Shown here piece by piece: positions 24,762 through 33,208 of a stretch of 40,550 bases of DNA. The first letter of the stretch is position 1. Each line of letters starts with the position of its first letter. The stretch is from Clostridia bacterium (GTDB lineage Bacteria; Bacillota; Clostridia; Oscillospirales; CAG-382). Both the position numbers and the translations under genes were made by a program. Location: assembly GCA_017537345.1 (NCBI GenBank), contig JAFYKY010000009.1, forward strand, positions 1 through 40,550, written 5' to 3'. The notes under the pieces were generated by a model that worked only from the letters and a program-made list of their open reading frames with translations, was not told the DNA's origin and made no database searches.

Positions 24762-26570
24762 ATGTACGATATTAAAAAGATAAGAAATTTTTCAATAGTA
24801 GCTCACATAGACCACGGCAAGAGCACACTTGCCGACCGTTTGCTTGAGCATACCCGCGCGGTTTCCGCCCGTGAAGTAGGCGAACAGATGCTTGATAATA
24901 TGGATCTTGAAAAGGAACGCGGCATTACCATTAAAGCCCGCGCCGTAAGGTTTGATTATCAGGCAGATGACGGCAGTACCTATTCTATGAACCTTATCGA
25001 CACTCCGGGCCACGTTGACTTTACCTACGAGGTCTCCCGTTCTCTCAAGGCTTGCGAAGGGGCTATACTCATAGTTGACGCCACCCAGGGTATTCAGGCA
25101 CAGACGCTGGCAAACGCATATCTCGCTATTGACAACGATCTGGAGATAGTGCCCGTTATAAACAAGATAGACCTTCCCTCTGCGGATATTCAGGGAGCAA
25201 AGGACGAATTGGAAGAAATTATCGGCATCCCCGCAGACAATGCTCCCGAAATAAGCGCGAAGATGGGTATAAATATAAAAGACGTGCTTGAGCGTGTGGT
25301 TGCGGACGTACCTGCCCCTACCGGCGACGTTAATGCTCCCTTGAAGGCGCTTATATTCGACTCGTTCTATGATTCCTACAAAGGCGTTATAGTATATTTC
25401 CGCGTAAACGAAGGAAGTATCGGTGTGGGCGACAAGGTTAAAATGTTCCACACCGGTGCTGTGTTTGAGCTTGTAGAGGTGGGCACTATGTCCGCATTCT
25501 CCCTTGAACCGAGAGACCGTCTTTATGCAGGCGAGGTAGGCTATCTTACCGCCAGCATTAAAAACATTGCAGATACGAAGGTGGGCGATACTATCGTTTC
25601 CGCAGATGACCCTGCCCCCGCTCCCCTGCCCGGCTTCAAAAAGGCGATGCCTATGGTTTTTGCCGGTATTTATCCCGCAGACGGAGCGAAGTACGGCGAT
25701 CTGAAGGACGCTATCGAAAAATTGCAGCTTAACGATGCATCCTTTGTGTTCGAGCCCGAAACGTCCATAGCTTTGGGATTCGGATTCAGATGCGGTTTCT
25801 TAGGTCTTTTGCACATGGACGTTATTGAGGAAAGACTTGAAAGAGAGTTCAATCTTGATCTTATCACCACGGCGCCCAGCGTTATATATGAGATAACACT
25901 TAAAAACGGACAGGTAGTAATGATCGACAACCCCACCAACTACCCTGCCCCCGAGGAGATAGAATCCACCCGTGAGCCTATGGTAAAGGCATCCATAATC
26001 ACTCCCCCCGAATACGTTGGTGCGGTTATGGAGTTGTGCCAGGACAGACGCGGTAACTTTATAGATATGAAATATATTCATACCGACCGCGCCGAGCTTC
26101 ACTACGATATGCCTCTTAACGAGATAGTTTACGATTTCTTTGATTCCCTTAAATCCCGTACCAGAGGCTATGCATCCCTTGATTACGAGCCTAACGGATA
26201 TCAGCAATCCAAGCTTGTTAAGCTGGATATCTTGCTTAACGGCGATATTATTGATGCTCTTTCCTTTATAGTACACGCAGATAAGGCGTATGCAAGAGCA
26301 AGAAAGATTTGCGAAAAGCTTAAAGACCATATCCCCCGTCAGTTGTTTGAAATTCCCGTTCAGGCGGCGATCGGCGGAAAGATTATCGCCCGTGAAACCG
26401 TAAAGGCTATGAGAAAAGACGTACTTGCCAAGTGTTACGGCGGCGATATTACCAGAAAGAAAAAGCTGCTTGAAAAACAGAAGGAAGGTAAAAAGCGTAT
26501 GCGCACCTTCGGTACCGTTGAAGTGCCGCAGGAGGCGTTTATGGCTGTGCTTAAATTGGACGATGAGTAG
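24762..26570 (+). CDS. lepA: Elongation factor 4 (LepA), ribosome-associated GTPase
   Basis: 602 residues, standard length. G motifs are intact: [14 protein letters not shown] (G1), the ERGITI switch, DTPGHVDF (G3) and NKIDLPSA (G4). The C-terminal LepA-specific domain ends in [18 protein letters not shown]. It binds the ribosome and affects initiation and elongation, and is thought to help back-translocation or subunit assembly under stress. The stop codon lies inside the first codons of hemW, a common gene neighbour in Firmicutes. Confidence 0.97.
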   Translation: MYDIKKIRNFSIVAHIDHGKSTLADRLLEHTRAVSAREVGEQMLDNMDLEKERGITIKARAVRFDYQADDGSTYSMNLIDTPGHVDFTYEVSRSLKACEGAILIVDATQGIQAQTLANAYLAIDNDLEIVPVINKIDLPSADIQGAKDELEEIIGIPADNAPEISAKMGINIKDVLERVVADVPAPTGDVNAPLKALIFDSFYDSYKGVIVYFRVNEGSIGVGDKVKMFHTGAVFELVEVGTMSAFSLEPRDRLYAGEVGYLTASIKNIADTKVGDTIVSADDPAPAPLPGFKKAMPMVFAGIYPADGAKYGDLKDAIEKLQLNDASFVFEPETSIALGFGFRCGFLGLLHMDVIEERLEREFNLDLITTAPSVIYEITLKNGQVVMIDNPTNYPAPEEIESTREPMVKASIITPPEYVGAVMELCQDRRGNFIDMKYIHTDRAELHYDMPLNEIVYDFFDSLKSRTRGYASLDYEPNGYQQSKLVKLDILLNGDIIDALSFIVHADKAYARARKICEKLKDHIPRQLFEIPVQAAIGGKIIARETVKAMRKDVLAKCYGGDITRKKKLLEKQKEGKKRMRTFGTVEVPQEAFMAVLKLDDE

Positions 26571-27594
26571 TATTTACGTTCATATTCCCTTTTGTGTAAA
26601 TAAATGCCCGTACTGCGCTTTTGTTTCCAGCGATAACTTTGATGATGACGAATTGGATTTCGAATACCAACGGGTAAAGACGGATATGCTATATGCATCC
26701 CATCTGCGTCCCGTAGCGGAAACGGTATATTTCGGCGGCGGAACTCCGCCCGTTATCGGGATAAGCAGACTTACGGGGCTTTTGCAGTACGCCCGCGAAA
26801 TATTTGAAATTCCCGTTGGCGCGGAAATTACCTGCGAGGTTAACCCAAAAACCGTAAATTACGAATTTTTAAAGCAAATGAAGGAAGCGGGGTTTAACCG
26901 TCTTTCTATCGGAGTTCAATCGTTGAACGATGAGTCTTTGAAAATTCTGGGGCGTATTCACGATGCGGAAGATGCGGTTAAAGCATTTAAGGAAGCCAGA
27001 AAAGCGGGATTTGATAACATTTCCTGCGACCTTATGTTTGCTCTTCCGAACCAGACTTTAGAGATGGTTGAAGCAGACGTGCGGAAAATGCTGGAATTAC
27101 AGCCCGACCATATATCGCTGTATCCCCTCTCCATTGAGCACGGCACCTTCTTTTATGCGGCAAACGTACAAAAGGCGGACGAAAATACCGAATACGCCAT
27201 GTACAAGCTTATATGCCATTTGCTTAAGGAAGCGGGATATATTCATTACGAGGTTTCCAACTACTGCCTGCCGGGAAAAGAATCCCGCCACAATATAAAT
27301 TATTGGAAGGGCGGAGAATATATCGGCTGCGGCCACGGAAGCCACAGCTATGCCGCAGGGTACCGCTTTAACTACACGGGATATATGGAGCATATAACCG
27401 AAAAAGATGCGGCGGAAGAAAAAATAATGCTGGGGCTCCGTCTTGCCGAGGGAATTGAAGCAGACGAAGAAACCGCAGAAAAGGTGAAAAAATATATCGA
27501 CGCAGGATATGCGGAATACGCGGACGGTAGACTGAGGCTGACCGAAGACGGATTCTGGATATCCAACGCAATTATCGGAGATATACTGGTTTGA
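26563..27594 (+). CDS. hemW: Radical SAM heme chaperone/coproporphyrinogen oxidase-like protein HemW
   Basis: 343 residues from the ATG at 26563, which overlaps the end of lepA by 8 bases. This start gives [18 protein letters not shown], the normal beginning, with Cys11, Cys15 and Cys18 ligating the 4Fe-4S cluster. GGGTPP, EVNPKT and RLSIGVQS motifs follow, and a HemW-type C-terminal domain ends the protein. It lacks a Shine-Dalgarno site at normal distance (AGGAGG is about 27 bases upstream), so coupling to lepA is likely. HemW inserts heme into respiratory enzymes in other bacteria. It is often misannotated as the anaerobic coproporphyrinogen oxidase HemN, but is shorter than that enzyme. 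Confidence 0.93.
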   Translation: MSSIYVHIPFCVNKCPYCAFVSSDNFDDDELDFEYQRVKTDMLYASHLRPVAETVYFGGGTPPVIGISRLTGLLQYAREIFEIPVGAEITCEVNPKTVNYEFLKQMKEAGFNRLSIGVQSLNDESLKILGRIHDAEDAVKAFKEARKAGFDNISCDLMFALPNQTLEMVEADVRKMLELQPDHISLYPLSIEHGTFFYAANVQKADENTEYAMYKLICHLLKEAGYIHYEVSNYCLPGKESRHNINYWKGGEYIGCGHGSHSYAAGYRFNYTGYMEHITEKDAAEEKIMLGLRLAEGIEADEETAEKVKKYIDAGYAEYADGRLRLTEDGFWISNAIIGDILV

Positions 27595-27603
27595 CAGCGA
27601 TAT

Positions 27604-27631
27604 GCACAAACGGTATATGCCGTTTTTGTGC
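27604..27631 (+). terminator. Probable terminator after hemW
   Basis: AAACGG and CCGTTT arms with a 6-base loop are followed by T residues; outer bases (GCACAAA/TTTGTGC) can extend the stem. It lies 9 bases after the hemW stop and before the promoter of the next unit. Confidence 0.55.
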
Positions 27632-27663
27632 AACATACAATAGAAACTTGGGACAAAATTGGG

Positions 27664-27692
27664 ATGAAATTTGAAAAAGCGCGTGTTATAAT
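27664..27692 (+). promoter_or_regulatory. Promoter of the gtrA-phage packaging unit
   Basis: TATAAT (27687-27692) has a TG extension (TGTTATAAT) and ATGAAA (27664-27669) lies 17 bases upstream as a weak -35 box. A start near 27699 would give a leader of about 69 bases before gtrA. No other good promoter was seen before the terminator at 36682. Confidence 0.65.
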
Positions 27693-27698
27693 GATTTA

Positions 27699-27767
27699 CG
27701 TGAGGTAAAGAAACACAGTGCTTTCCGTGCAGTCCCGACCAAAAGTGACCGACGGAGAAGCGTACAA
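27699..27767 (+). promoter_or_regulatory. Structured leader that can hide the gtrA ribosome binding site
   Basis: GCTTTCCGT (27720-27728) can pair with ACGGAGAAGC (27752-27761) with one bulged base. The second arm includes the GGAG of the gtrA start (ATG at 27768). The CTTTCC of the first arm can instead pair with GGTAAAG at 27704-27710, which would free the site. Two exclusive folds are the mark of a translational switch. I do not recognise a known riboswitch class. Confidence 0.45.
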
Positions 27768-28196
27768 ATGAAAAAGATCTTTAATTTGCTGTTTTGCACC
27801 GAAAAAGGAAAATATCTTGTGGTGGGCGGCTTAACTACTCTGGTATCCATACTGGCGTTCTGGGTAGCGTTTTACCTTTTGGATTTAAACGATACGGTAT
27901 CGACTGTTGTAAAAAACGTTGCCGGAATTGCCTTTGCATACCTTCCCAACCGCATTTGGGTGTTTGACAGCAAAAATAAATCCGCGGCGGCGGTTTCAAA
28001 AGAGAGTGTACTCTTTTTTGTTACCCGCATAGCGGTGATGCTGTTGGATATGATCTTTATGGCATTTTTACCCGCACTGCTTTCATTCCTGCCCTATTCT
28101 TCCCTTATCGCCACGGTAGTATCTTCCGTGCTGTGCCTTATTATTAATTATATCGCCAGCAAGATCTACATTTTTACCAGCAAGGAGAAAAAATGA
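27768..28196 (+). CDS. GtrA-like four-helix membrane protein
   Basis: 142 residues. Four TM segments (about 14-36, 42-62, 80-104 and 110-136) and the motif FAYLPNRIWVF match the GtrA/DPMS family. GtrA proteins help move lipid-linked sugars (undecaprenyl-phosphate glucose in phage P22 serotype conversion) across the membrane; other members act in teichoic acid or polysaccharide glycosylation. The glycosyltransferase partners gtrB and gtrC are missing here. The stop codon overlaps the start of the small terminase gene (ATGA, 28193-28196), so gtrA is tied to the phage module. It may be an old phage gene of the serotype-conversion type or a host gene whose transcript the module uses. Confidence 0.88.
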   Translation: MKKIFNLLFCTEKGKYLVVGGLTTLVSILAFWVAFYLLDLNDTVSTVVKNVAGIAFAYLPNRIWVFDSKNKSAAAVSKESVLFFVTRIAVMLLDMIFMAFLPALLSFLPYSSLIATVVSSVLCLIINYIASKIYIFTSKEKK

Positions 28197-28603
28197 CTTT
28201 ACAGAGTCAGAACAAACCAAATAACCGAAAGCCGCCCTACAAGGCGGTTTTTTCATGCCCTGAAGAGTGTGCGGAAAGGATTAATTGCTATTTTTCCCAA
28301 TATCTGCCCGAACACGCGGAAGAAGTGGCAGACGTTGAGGCATTGGCTGATTTTCTCTCCTGCACCAGAAACGATATCTTTGAAATGATGTCGGACAAAA
28401 AATATTCGCCCGCGGTAACACGGGCAATGAACAGAATAGCTTTTATAAAAAAACAGCTTGCTTTTAAGGGGAAAATCCCGGCGGCTGTTTTTGTATTTGA
28501 TATGAAAAACAACCATTCATACAAGGACAAACCGGACTTTGGCGATAGTTCGGAAAAAAGCACGGTGATATTAAAAGGAGAAGCAGGAAAATGGGGCAAC
28601 TGA
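28193..28603 (+). CDS. Phage terminase small subunit-like protein
   Basis: 136 residues; AGGAG precedes the ATG, which overlaps the gtrA stop by 4 bases. The middle (EVADVEALADFLSCTRNDIFEMM) has the helix-turn-helix feel of terminase small subunits. The C-terminal motif AAVFVFDMKNNHSYKDKPD matches the 'aiFlLKNn.gwkDk.e' end of many small terminases. It would recognise the DNA to be packaged and recruit the large subunit, whose gene starts 13 bases before this one ends. Oddity: codons 12-20 contain a complete rho-independent terminator (28228-28253), described separately. Confidence 0.8.
   Translation: MTLQSQNKPNNRKPPYKAVFSCPEECAERINCYFSQYLPEHAEEVADVEALADFLSCTRNDIFEMMSDKKYSPAVTRAMNRIAFIKKQLAFKGKIPAAVFVFDMKNNHSYKDKPDFGDSSEKSTVILKGEAGKWGN
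28228..28253 (+). terminator. Terminator-like hairpin inside the first codons of the small terminase gene
   Basis: CCGCC (28232-28236) and GGCGG (28243-28247) with flanking A and T pairs make a 9-bp stem with a 6-base loop, followed by six T residues (28248-28253). This is a textbook terminator in the right orientation, yet it lies in coding sequence. Ribosomes translating the small terminase would keep it from folding. Confidence 0.7.
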
Positions 28604-29943
28604 CAATAACCCTGCGTCCAAACAAAAAGCAGGAAGCTTTCTTTAACTCACAGCACAGATATACCGCATACGGCGGCGCAAGAGGCGGTGGAAAAAGCTG
28701 GGCGATGCGTACAAAATTTGTACTCCTGGCATTAAAGCATCCCGGCATACAAATACTCTTGCTGCGGCGCACTTTGGGAGAATTAAGGGATAACCATATT
28801 GTGCCGCTTCTAAAAATGCTGGCTGATACGGCGGTATACAGCGAAACCAAAAAGGAATTTTCGTTCCCCAACGGTTCGAGAATAAAGCTTGGGTATTGCG
28901 ACGGAGAGCAGGACGTTTTGCAATACCAAGGACAGGCTTACGAGATTATTGGTATGGAGGAAGCTACCCATTTTACCTATTTCCAGTTTCAATGTCTTAC
29001 GGAATGCAACAGATATTCGGGAAATATGAAAGAACCGTTCCGCCCCAGAATGTATTTTACCTGCAACCCCGGCGGTGTGGGACACGATTGGGTAAAACGG
29101 CTGTTTATCGACAAGCTTTACCGCGACGGAGAAAACCCCGCAGACTACCGTTTTATACAAAGTCTTGTGTTCGATAACAAATATCTTACGGAAAACGACC
29201 CCGATTACGTAAACGCCCTATCCGCCTTGCCCGATGCAAGAAAAAGAGCCATGCTCTACGGCGATTGGGATGCTTTTGAAGGGGCGTTTTTCCCCGAATT
29301 TGATCCGAGAATACACGTGGTAAAAGATCCGGTTATACCCAAAAACGCTTTTCTGTTCCGCGCCCTTGATTACGGATTGGATATGACGAGCTGTTTGTGG
29401 TGCGCCGCAGACGGCAAAGGAAACGTTACCGTATACAGAGAATTCAACGCACCGAATCTTATATTATCCCAAGCCGCCGCAGAAATTTGCGCCCGTACAC
29501 CTGCAGGAGAAAAAATACGTTATACCGTTGCTTCCCCCGACCTTTGGAACAGACGGCAGGAAAGCGGAAAAAGCGGGTTTGATATTCTTAATTCAAACGG
29601 ATTAAAGGGGCTTATTAAGGCGAACAACGCCCGCATACCCGGTTGGCGCGCGGTGAGGGAATATATGAAAACGGTTGACGGAAAAAGCCGTCTTGCCATA
29701 TCCCGCGATTGCAGTGAGCTGATACGCTGTCTGCCCCTTTTAAGATTTGATGAAAAGATACGTGAGGATGCCGCTTCCCATCCACACGATATTACCCACG
29801 CGCCGGAGGCTCTGCGATACGCCCTTATGTCGAGAGAGCCTGCTTTAAAAAGCAAAATTACCCAAAAATTCCGCAGGAGTCTGTATTCCTTTGAATCACC
29901 CCAAAGAGTTGAAGGCTACGACGGAATTATACAATACGATTAG
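28591..29943 (+). CDS. terL: Phage terminase large subunit
   Basis: 450 residues; GGAGAAGCAGGAAAATG start overlaps the previous gene. The ATPase domain has Walker A GGARGGGKS (residues 28-36), Walker B IIGMEEA and the coupling motif YFTCNPGG. The RNase H-like nuclease domain has acidic residues Asp260 (FRALDYGLD), Asp317 (VASPDLW) and Asp400 (PHDITHAPEA). All appear intact, so the motor should be able to cut and pump DNA into a prohead through the portal encoded next. Intact catalytic sites in a region without other mobile functions argue for selection rather than decay. Confidence 0.95.
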   Translation: MGQLTITLRPNKKQEAFFNSQHRYTAYGGARGGGKSWAMRTKFVLLALKHPGIQILLLRRTLGELRDNHIVPLLKMLADTAVYSETKKEFSFPNGSRIKLGYCDGEQDVLQYQGQAYEIIGMEEATHFTYFQFQCLTECNRYSGNMKEPFRPRMYFTCNPGGVGHDWVKRLFIDKLYRDGENPADYRFIQSLVFDNKYLTENDPDYVNALSALPDARKRAMLYGDWDAFEGAFFPEFDPRIHVVKDPVIPKNAFLFRALDYGLDMTSCLWCAADGKGNVTVYREFNAPNLILSQAAAEICARTPAGEKIRYTVASPDLWNRRQESGKSGFDILNSNGLKGLIKANNARIPGWRAVREYMKTVDGKSRLAISRDCSELIRCLPLLRFDEKIREDAASHPHDITHAPEALRYALMSREPALKSKITQKFRRSLYSFESPQRVEGYDGIIQYD

Positions 29944-29951
29944 GAGATAAA

Positions 29952-31478
29952 ATGAAATTCAAAAAGCAAAAAGCCTATACGGAAGAGTGGGCGCTGTATG
30001 AAAAAGGCAAGGAATACAACCGTTCAATAGGTCTTTACGACGAGGTGGATACCAACGAAAGATTTTACCGCGGAGATCAATGGACGGGAGTAGCCGCTTC
30101 CGGATTGCCCACACCGGTTTTTAATTTCTTTAAACGGATAATCGATTACTATATTTCCAATATCGCTTCCAGCGCCGTAAAGATGAGTTTTCGTTACGCC
30201 TCTCCCCTGCCCAAGCTTACGGCAGAGGAAGAAAAAAACATTAACGAAACCTTGAAAAGCGTTGCCGAAAACCGCTGGGAAAAGCTTAAGATGGATAAGC
30301 TTGTTTCCGATTCCCTTTACGACGCGGCTGTTACGGGAGATGCCTTTGCTTATACGTATTGGGATCCGTCTGTTAAGACGGGGCAAGCGTATACGGGAGA
30401 TTTTAAAACGGTGCTTATTGATAACACCAACGTATTCTTCGGTAATCCCAACAGCGTTTCCGTGCAGACACAGCCGTATATTCTCATTTCAGGCAGAGAA
30501 CTTGTGTGCGACCTGCGCAAGCAGGCGGAAAAAGCGGGAGTTTCCAAGGAAAATATGGCGCTGATCGTTCCCGACAGCGACACCGACGGCTTTGCGGGAG
30601 ATATGTCCGAAAAGGAATTGGAAAACACAAAGTGCGTAACTCTCATAAAGCTGTGGAAAAACGATGACGGCAAGGTGATGTACAGAAAATCCGTTAAGGA
30701 TACCGTTATTATCGGCGACACAGACACGGGCCTTACCTTGTACCCGCTGGCATATTACAGCTGGACCAGAGTTAAAAACAGCTGGCACGGACGCGCCGTG
30801 GGAACGGGGCTTAAGGACAACCAGATATTCATTAACAAGGGCTACGCCATGGTGATGAAGCACATGATGGACACCGCTTTTTCCAAGGTAATATACGATT
30901 CCACGGTTATTGAAGATTGGTCCAACAAGGTTGGCGAGGCGGTGGCTGTGAACGGCCCCGTTGAAAACGTGGCGGCGGTGCTTAACAGCGGCAGTATGCA
31001 AAGCGGTATGCTGGACGTTATAAATATGGCGATAAGCCACACAAAAGATTTTCTGGGCGCCACGGATTCTGCGTTGGGCAGTGAAAGAGCCGACAATACT
31101 TCTGCTATTATTGCGTTGCAGCAGGCTTCTGCCCAGCCCCTTGAAAACGTAAGACGATCCCTTTACCAATTCATAGAGGATATAGGTCTTATATGGCTTA
31201 ACTTTATGTTTGCTTATTACCCCGACGAAAGACTTTTGCCCGCGCAAAACGGAAAATACCTTTCGTTCCCCTTTTCCCGTTACAGAGAAGCGTTGTTTGA
31301 ATGTAATATCGACGTGGGCGCTTCGGGCTGGTGGTCGGAGGTAACCGCAGTAAACACTTTGGACAATCTGCTTAAAATGGGACTTATTAACACCAAGCAA
31401 TACCTTGAACGGTTGCCCGAAAACATTATTCCCCGCAAAAAAGAGCTTATAGAAAGTATACAAACGGAGGTTTTATGA
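29952..31478 (+). CDS. Phage portal protein
   Basis: 508 residues; TTAGGAGATAAAATG start 8 bases after terL. Content fits the portal family: an N-terminal region with ERFYRGDQWTGV and PVFNFFKRIIDYYISN, a central part with VFFGNPNSVSVQTQPYI, and a C-terminal helical part (TDSALGSERADNTSAI, then ALQQASAQPLENVRRSLYQF). Portals form the 12-subunit ring at one capsid vertex through which DNA enters and leaves. Position directly after terL supports the call. The following gene starts 4 bases before this one ends. Confidence 0.92.
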   Translation: MKFKKQKAYTEEWALYEKGKEYNRSIGLYDEVDTNERFYRGDQWTGVAASGLPTPVFNFFKRIIDYYISNIASSAVKMSFRYASPLPKLTAEEEKNINETLKSVAENRWEKLKMDKLVSDSLYDAAVTGDAFAYTYWDPSVKTGQAYTGDFKTVLIDNTNVFFGNPNSVSVQTQPYILISGRELVCDLRKQAEKAGVSKENMALIVPDSDTDGFAGDMSEKELENTKCVTLIKLWKNDDGKVMYRKSVKDTVIIGDTDTGLTLYPLAYYSWTRVKNSWHGRAVGTGLKDNQIFINKGYAMVMKHMMDTAFSKVIYDSTVIEDWSNKVGEAVAVNGPVENVAAVLNSGSMQSGMLDVINMAISHTKDFLGATDSALGSERADNTSAIIALQQASAQPLENVRRSLYQFIEDIGLIWLNFMFAYYPDERLLPAQNGKYLSFPFSRYREALFECNIDVGASGWWSEVTAVNTLDNLLKMGLINTKQYLERLPENIIPRKKELIESIQTEVL

Positions 31479-31912
31479 AAGAACAGGATATTTTGACAAT
31501 GATTACCGAAATGGCAAAGGAAGACAACACCACGGCAGAAGAACTGCTTGAGGCCATAAAGGCGGAAAGGCACACAAAAAAGCAATCCGATGCCGTAAAC
31601 AAGGACGTGGAAAAATTTATTAAGCTGTTTCCCGACGTGCTTCCCGCAGATATTCCCGACGAGGTGTGGGATGAGGTGGCGGCAGGCACCGCCCTTTGCT
31701 CTGCATACGCTTTGTATCTTTGCAAAGCACACAAAGAAGATCAGAAAGCGCATTATGTAAACGAAGAAAATATGCGCAGAAGCGCCCCTGCGGGAAAAGA
31801 AGCGGATGCCGAGCAGACCTTTACTCCCGAACAGGTGGAGGATATGTCACAGGAAAACGTAAAAAAGAACTTTAAACACATTATCCGTTCCATCAAGAAC
31901 TGGAAAATATAA
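31475..31912 (+). CDS. Probable phage scaffolding-type protein
   Basis: 145 residues, acidic and helical, starting within the end of the portal gene (ATGA overlap; GGAGG upstream). The C-terminus reads FTPEQVEDMSQENVKKNF...IRSIKNWKI. From memory a 'FT.eqv..Ms..Ev.kny..I..SMk.W' end is common in small proteins that sit between portal and coat genes in phages of Clostridia. This position and composition fit a scaffold that guides coat assembly and is then lost. No capsid protease gene is seen, as in P22, where scaffold leaves intact. Confidence 0.6.
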   Translation: MKEQDILTMITEMAKEDNTTAEELLEAIKAERHTKKQSDAVNKDVEKFIKLFPDVLPADIPDEVWDEVAAGTALCSAYALYLCKAHKEDQKAHYVNEENMRRSAPAGKEADAEQTFTPEQVEDMSQENVKKNFKHIIRSIKNWKI

Positions 31913-31936
31913 AAAACAAAAAGGAGAAAAATAAAA

Positions 31937-32767
31937 ATGTCTAATTACAACAGTATCGAAAAGGTAATTTCCGCAGAGATCATGCGTACAAACGAGGATA
32001 ACCTCCTTGCAAACCGTATATGCAACACTTCCTTCGTGGGAGATATTAAAAACAGAGGTGACAGCGTAACCTTCGTAGGTCTTAACGATCCTACCGTATA
32101 CGATTACGACGGCACCGTGACCTACGAGGATATTCAGGATTCCGCAACAATTCTGAGAATTGATCAGGACAAGGCGTTTTCCTTTAAGGTAGCCGACCTT
32201 GAAGCCTTGAGAAGCTCTCTCGGTCTTAAGGATTCTCAGGCAAAGCGCGCTTCCTATAATCTTAAGAAGGAGGTTGACGCATACGTTTTCGGTCTTTACG
32301 ATCAGGCGGAAAATTATTTTGAGGAAGCCAAGTCCGTTACCCCCGCAAACGTGCTTCAGCTGATCGGCGAGGTTAAGGAAATGCTGGAAACCAAGAACGT
32401 GCAGGACGGCAGAATCTGGATAGTCGTACCTCCCTTCGTTAAGACCAAGCTTATGCTGGCAGGCATTAAGTTCCAGATAAACAACGGTGTGAACGGCAGC
32501 GGAACGATCGGCTTTACCGATGAGCTGGGCTGTGATCTTTACGTTTCCAACCAGCTTGCCGCAGAAGAAAACGGCACCGTGCATCTTATGGCAGGCTCTT
32601 ACTCCGCCATTGCTTATGCAGAACAGGTGTTGGATATCCAGTATATCGACAGACTGGAGAATTCCTTTGATTCTGCTGTGCGCGGCAGAATCGTGTTCGG
32701 CGCGAAGGTCATCAAGCCCAAAGAGCTGGTAGACGTACCCGTAACCGACGGCGGCAACCAGATCTGA
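31937..32767 (+). CDS. Major capsid (coat) protein
   Basis: 276 residues; AAAGGAGAAAAATAAAAATG start. The sequence looks like an HK97-fold coat of the P22/'gp5-like' group: an N-arm (SIEKVISAEIMRTNEDNL), the GDSVTFVGLNDPTVYDY strand region, a spine-helix region around ADLEALRSSLGLKDSQ, and a C-terminal A-domain ending with DRLENSFDSAVRGRIVFGAKV. The codon choice is somewhat more uniform than in neighbours, as expected for a highly expressed gene. A strong hairpin follows its stop codon. The coat is full-size with no frameshift. Confidence 0.85.
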   Translation: MSNYNSIEKVISAEIMRTNEDNLLANRICNTSFVGDIKNRGDSVTFVGLNDPTVYDYDGTVTYEDIQDSATILRIDQDKAFSFKVADLEALRSSLGLKDSQAKRASYNLKKEVDAYVFGLYDQAENYFEEAKSVTPANVLQLIGEVKEMLETKNVQDGRIWIVVPPFVKTKLMLAGIKFQINNGVNGSGTIGFTDELGCDLYVSNQLAAEENGTVHLMAGSYSAIAYAEQVLDIQYIDRLENSFDSAVRGRIVFGAKVIKPKELVDVPVTDGGNQI

Positions 32768-32778
32768 TCTTTATACAA

Positions 32779-32810
32779 AAAGGAGCGTGTCCCAAAAGGC
32801 ACGCTCCTTT
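32779..32810 (+). terminator. Strong hairpin after the coat gene, possible partial terminator or mRNA stabiliser
   Basis: AAAGGAGCGTG (32779-32789) pairs perfectly with 32800-32810 and can extend by two pairs, closing a small A-rich loop. It has only three T residues at its end, so it is more likely to slow or trim transcripts than to end them. It would lower expression of the genes after the coat. Confidence 0.7.
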
Positions 32811-32824
32811 AACGAGGTGAAATT

Positions 32825-33208
32825 ATGACAGGAGAAAAACTTTTTGAAATTGCCCTTGATCTTTTGGATCTGCGAAAAACAAACGGGTTCTTACCCGAAA
32901 ACTGCGCAGATATGAAAACAAAGGCGGTAAATATAATTAATATCTGTCTTGCGGAATGCGCCCCTCTCAACAACCTGCTTCAAAACCGTACCGACAACGA
33001 ATTTTTGGATATAACCGGATTAAACGAAATCGTTCCCTGCGACGAGCGTTTGGCGGTATCCGTACTGCCTTTCGGAGTTGCGGCGTATCTTTGCTGTGAT
33101 GAAGACCCCGTGTTATCTCAGCTTATGGAAAGCAGATACCGCACAGCCTACAGAAATATGCAAAGAGCGAGTAAAGCAAAAATTCATTCCGTAACCGAGG
33201 TGTACTGA
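32825..33208 (+). CDS. Phage head-tail adaptor (connector)-like protein
   Basis: 127 residues; GAGGTG precedes the ATG. A helical protein placed between coat and nozzle-like genes. The pattern of an N-terminal helix (KLFEIALDLLDL), a middle loop, PFGVAAYLCCDEDP and a long terminal helix (LSQLMESRYRTAYRNMQRAS) fits adaptor proteins of the P22 gp4/HK97 gp6 kind, which ring the portal and plug the filled head. The family call rests on context and helix pattern rather than strong motifs. The next gene starts in its stop codon. Confidence 0.65.
   Translation: MTGEKLFEIALDLLDLRKTNGFLPENCADMKTKAVNIINICLAECAPLNNLLQNRTDNEFLDITGLNEIVPCDERLAVSVLPFGVAAYLCCDEDPVLSQLMESRYRTAYRNMQRASKAKIHSVTEVY

Noticed and set aside
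26425..26562. Upstream extension of hemW into lepA
   Set aside because: The added 46 residues are a frame-shifted reading of the lepA end; HemW proteins begin near the IYVHIPFC segment.
27699..27767. Known riboswitch upstream of gtrA (FMN, cobalamin or guanidine type)
   Set aside because: The conserved boxes of these classes are absent; only a local hairpin with RBS cover is supported.
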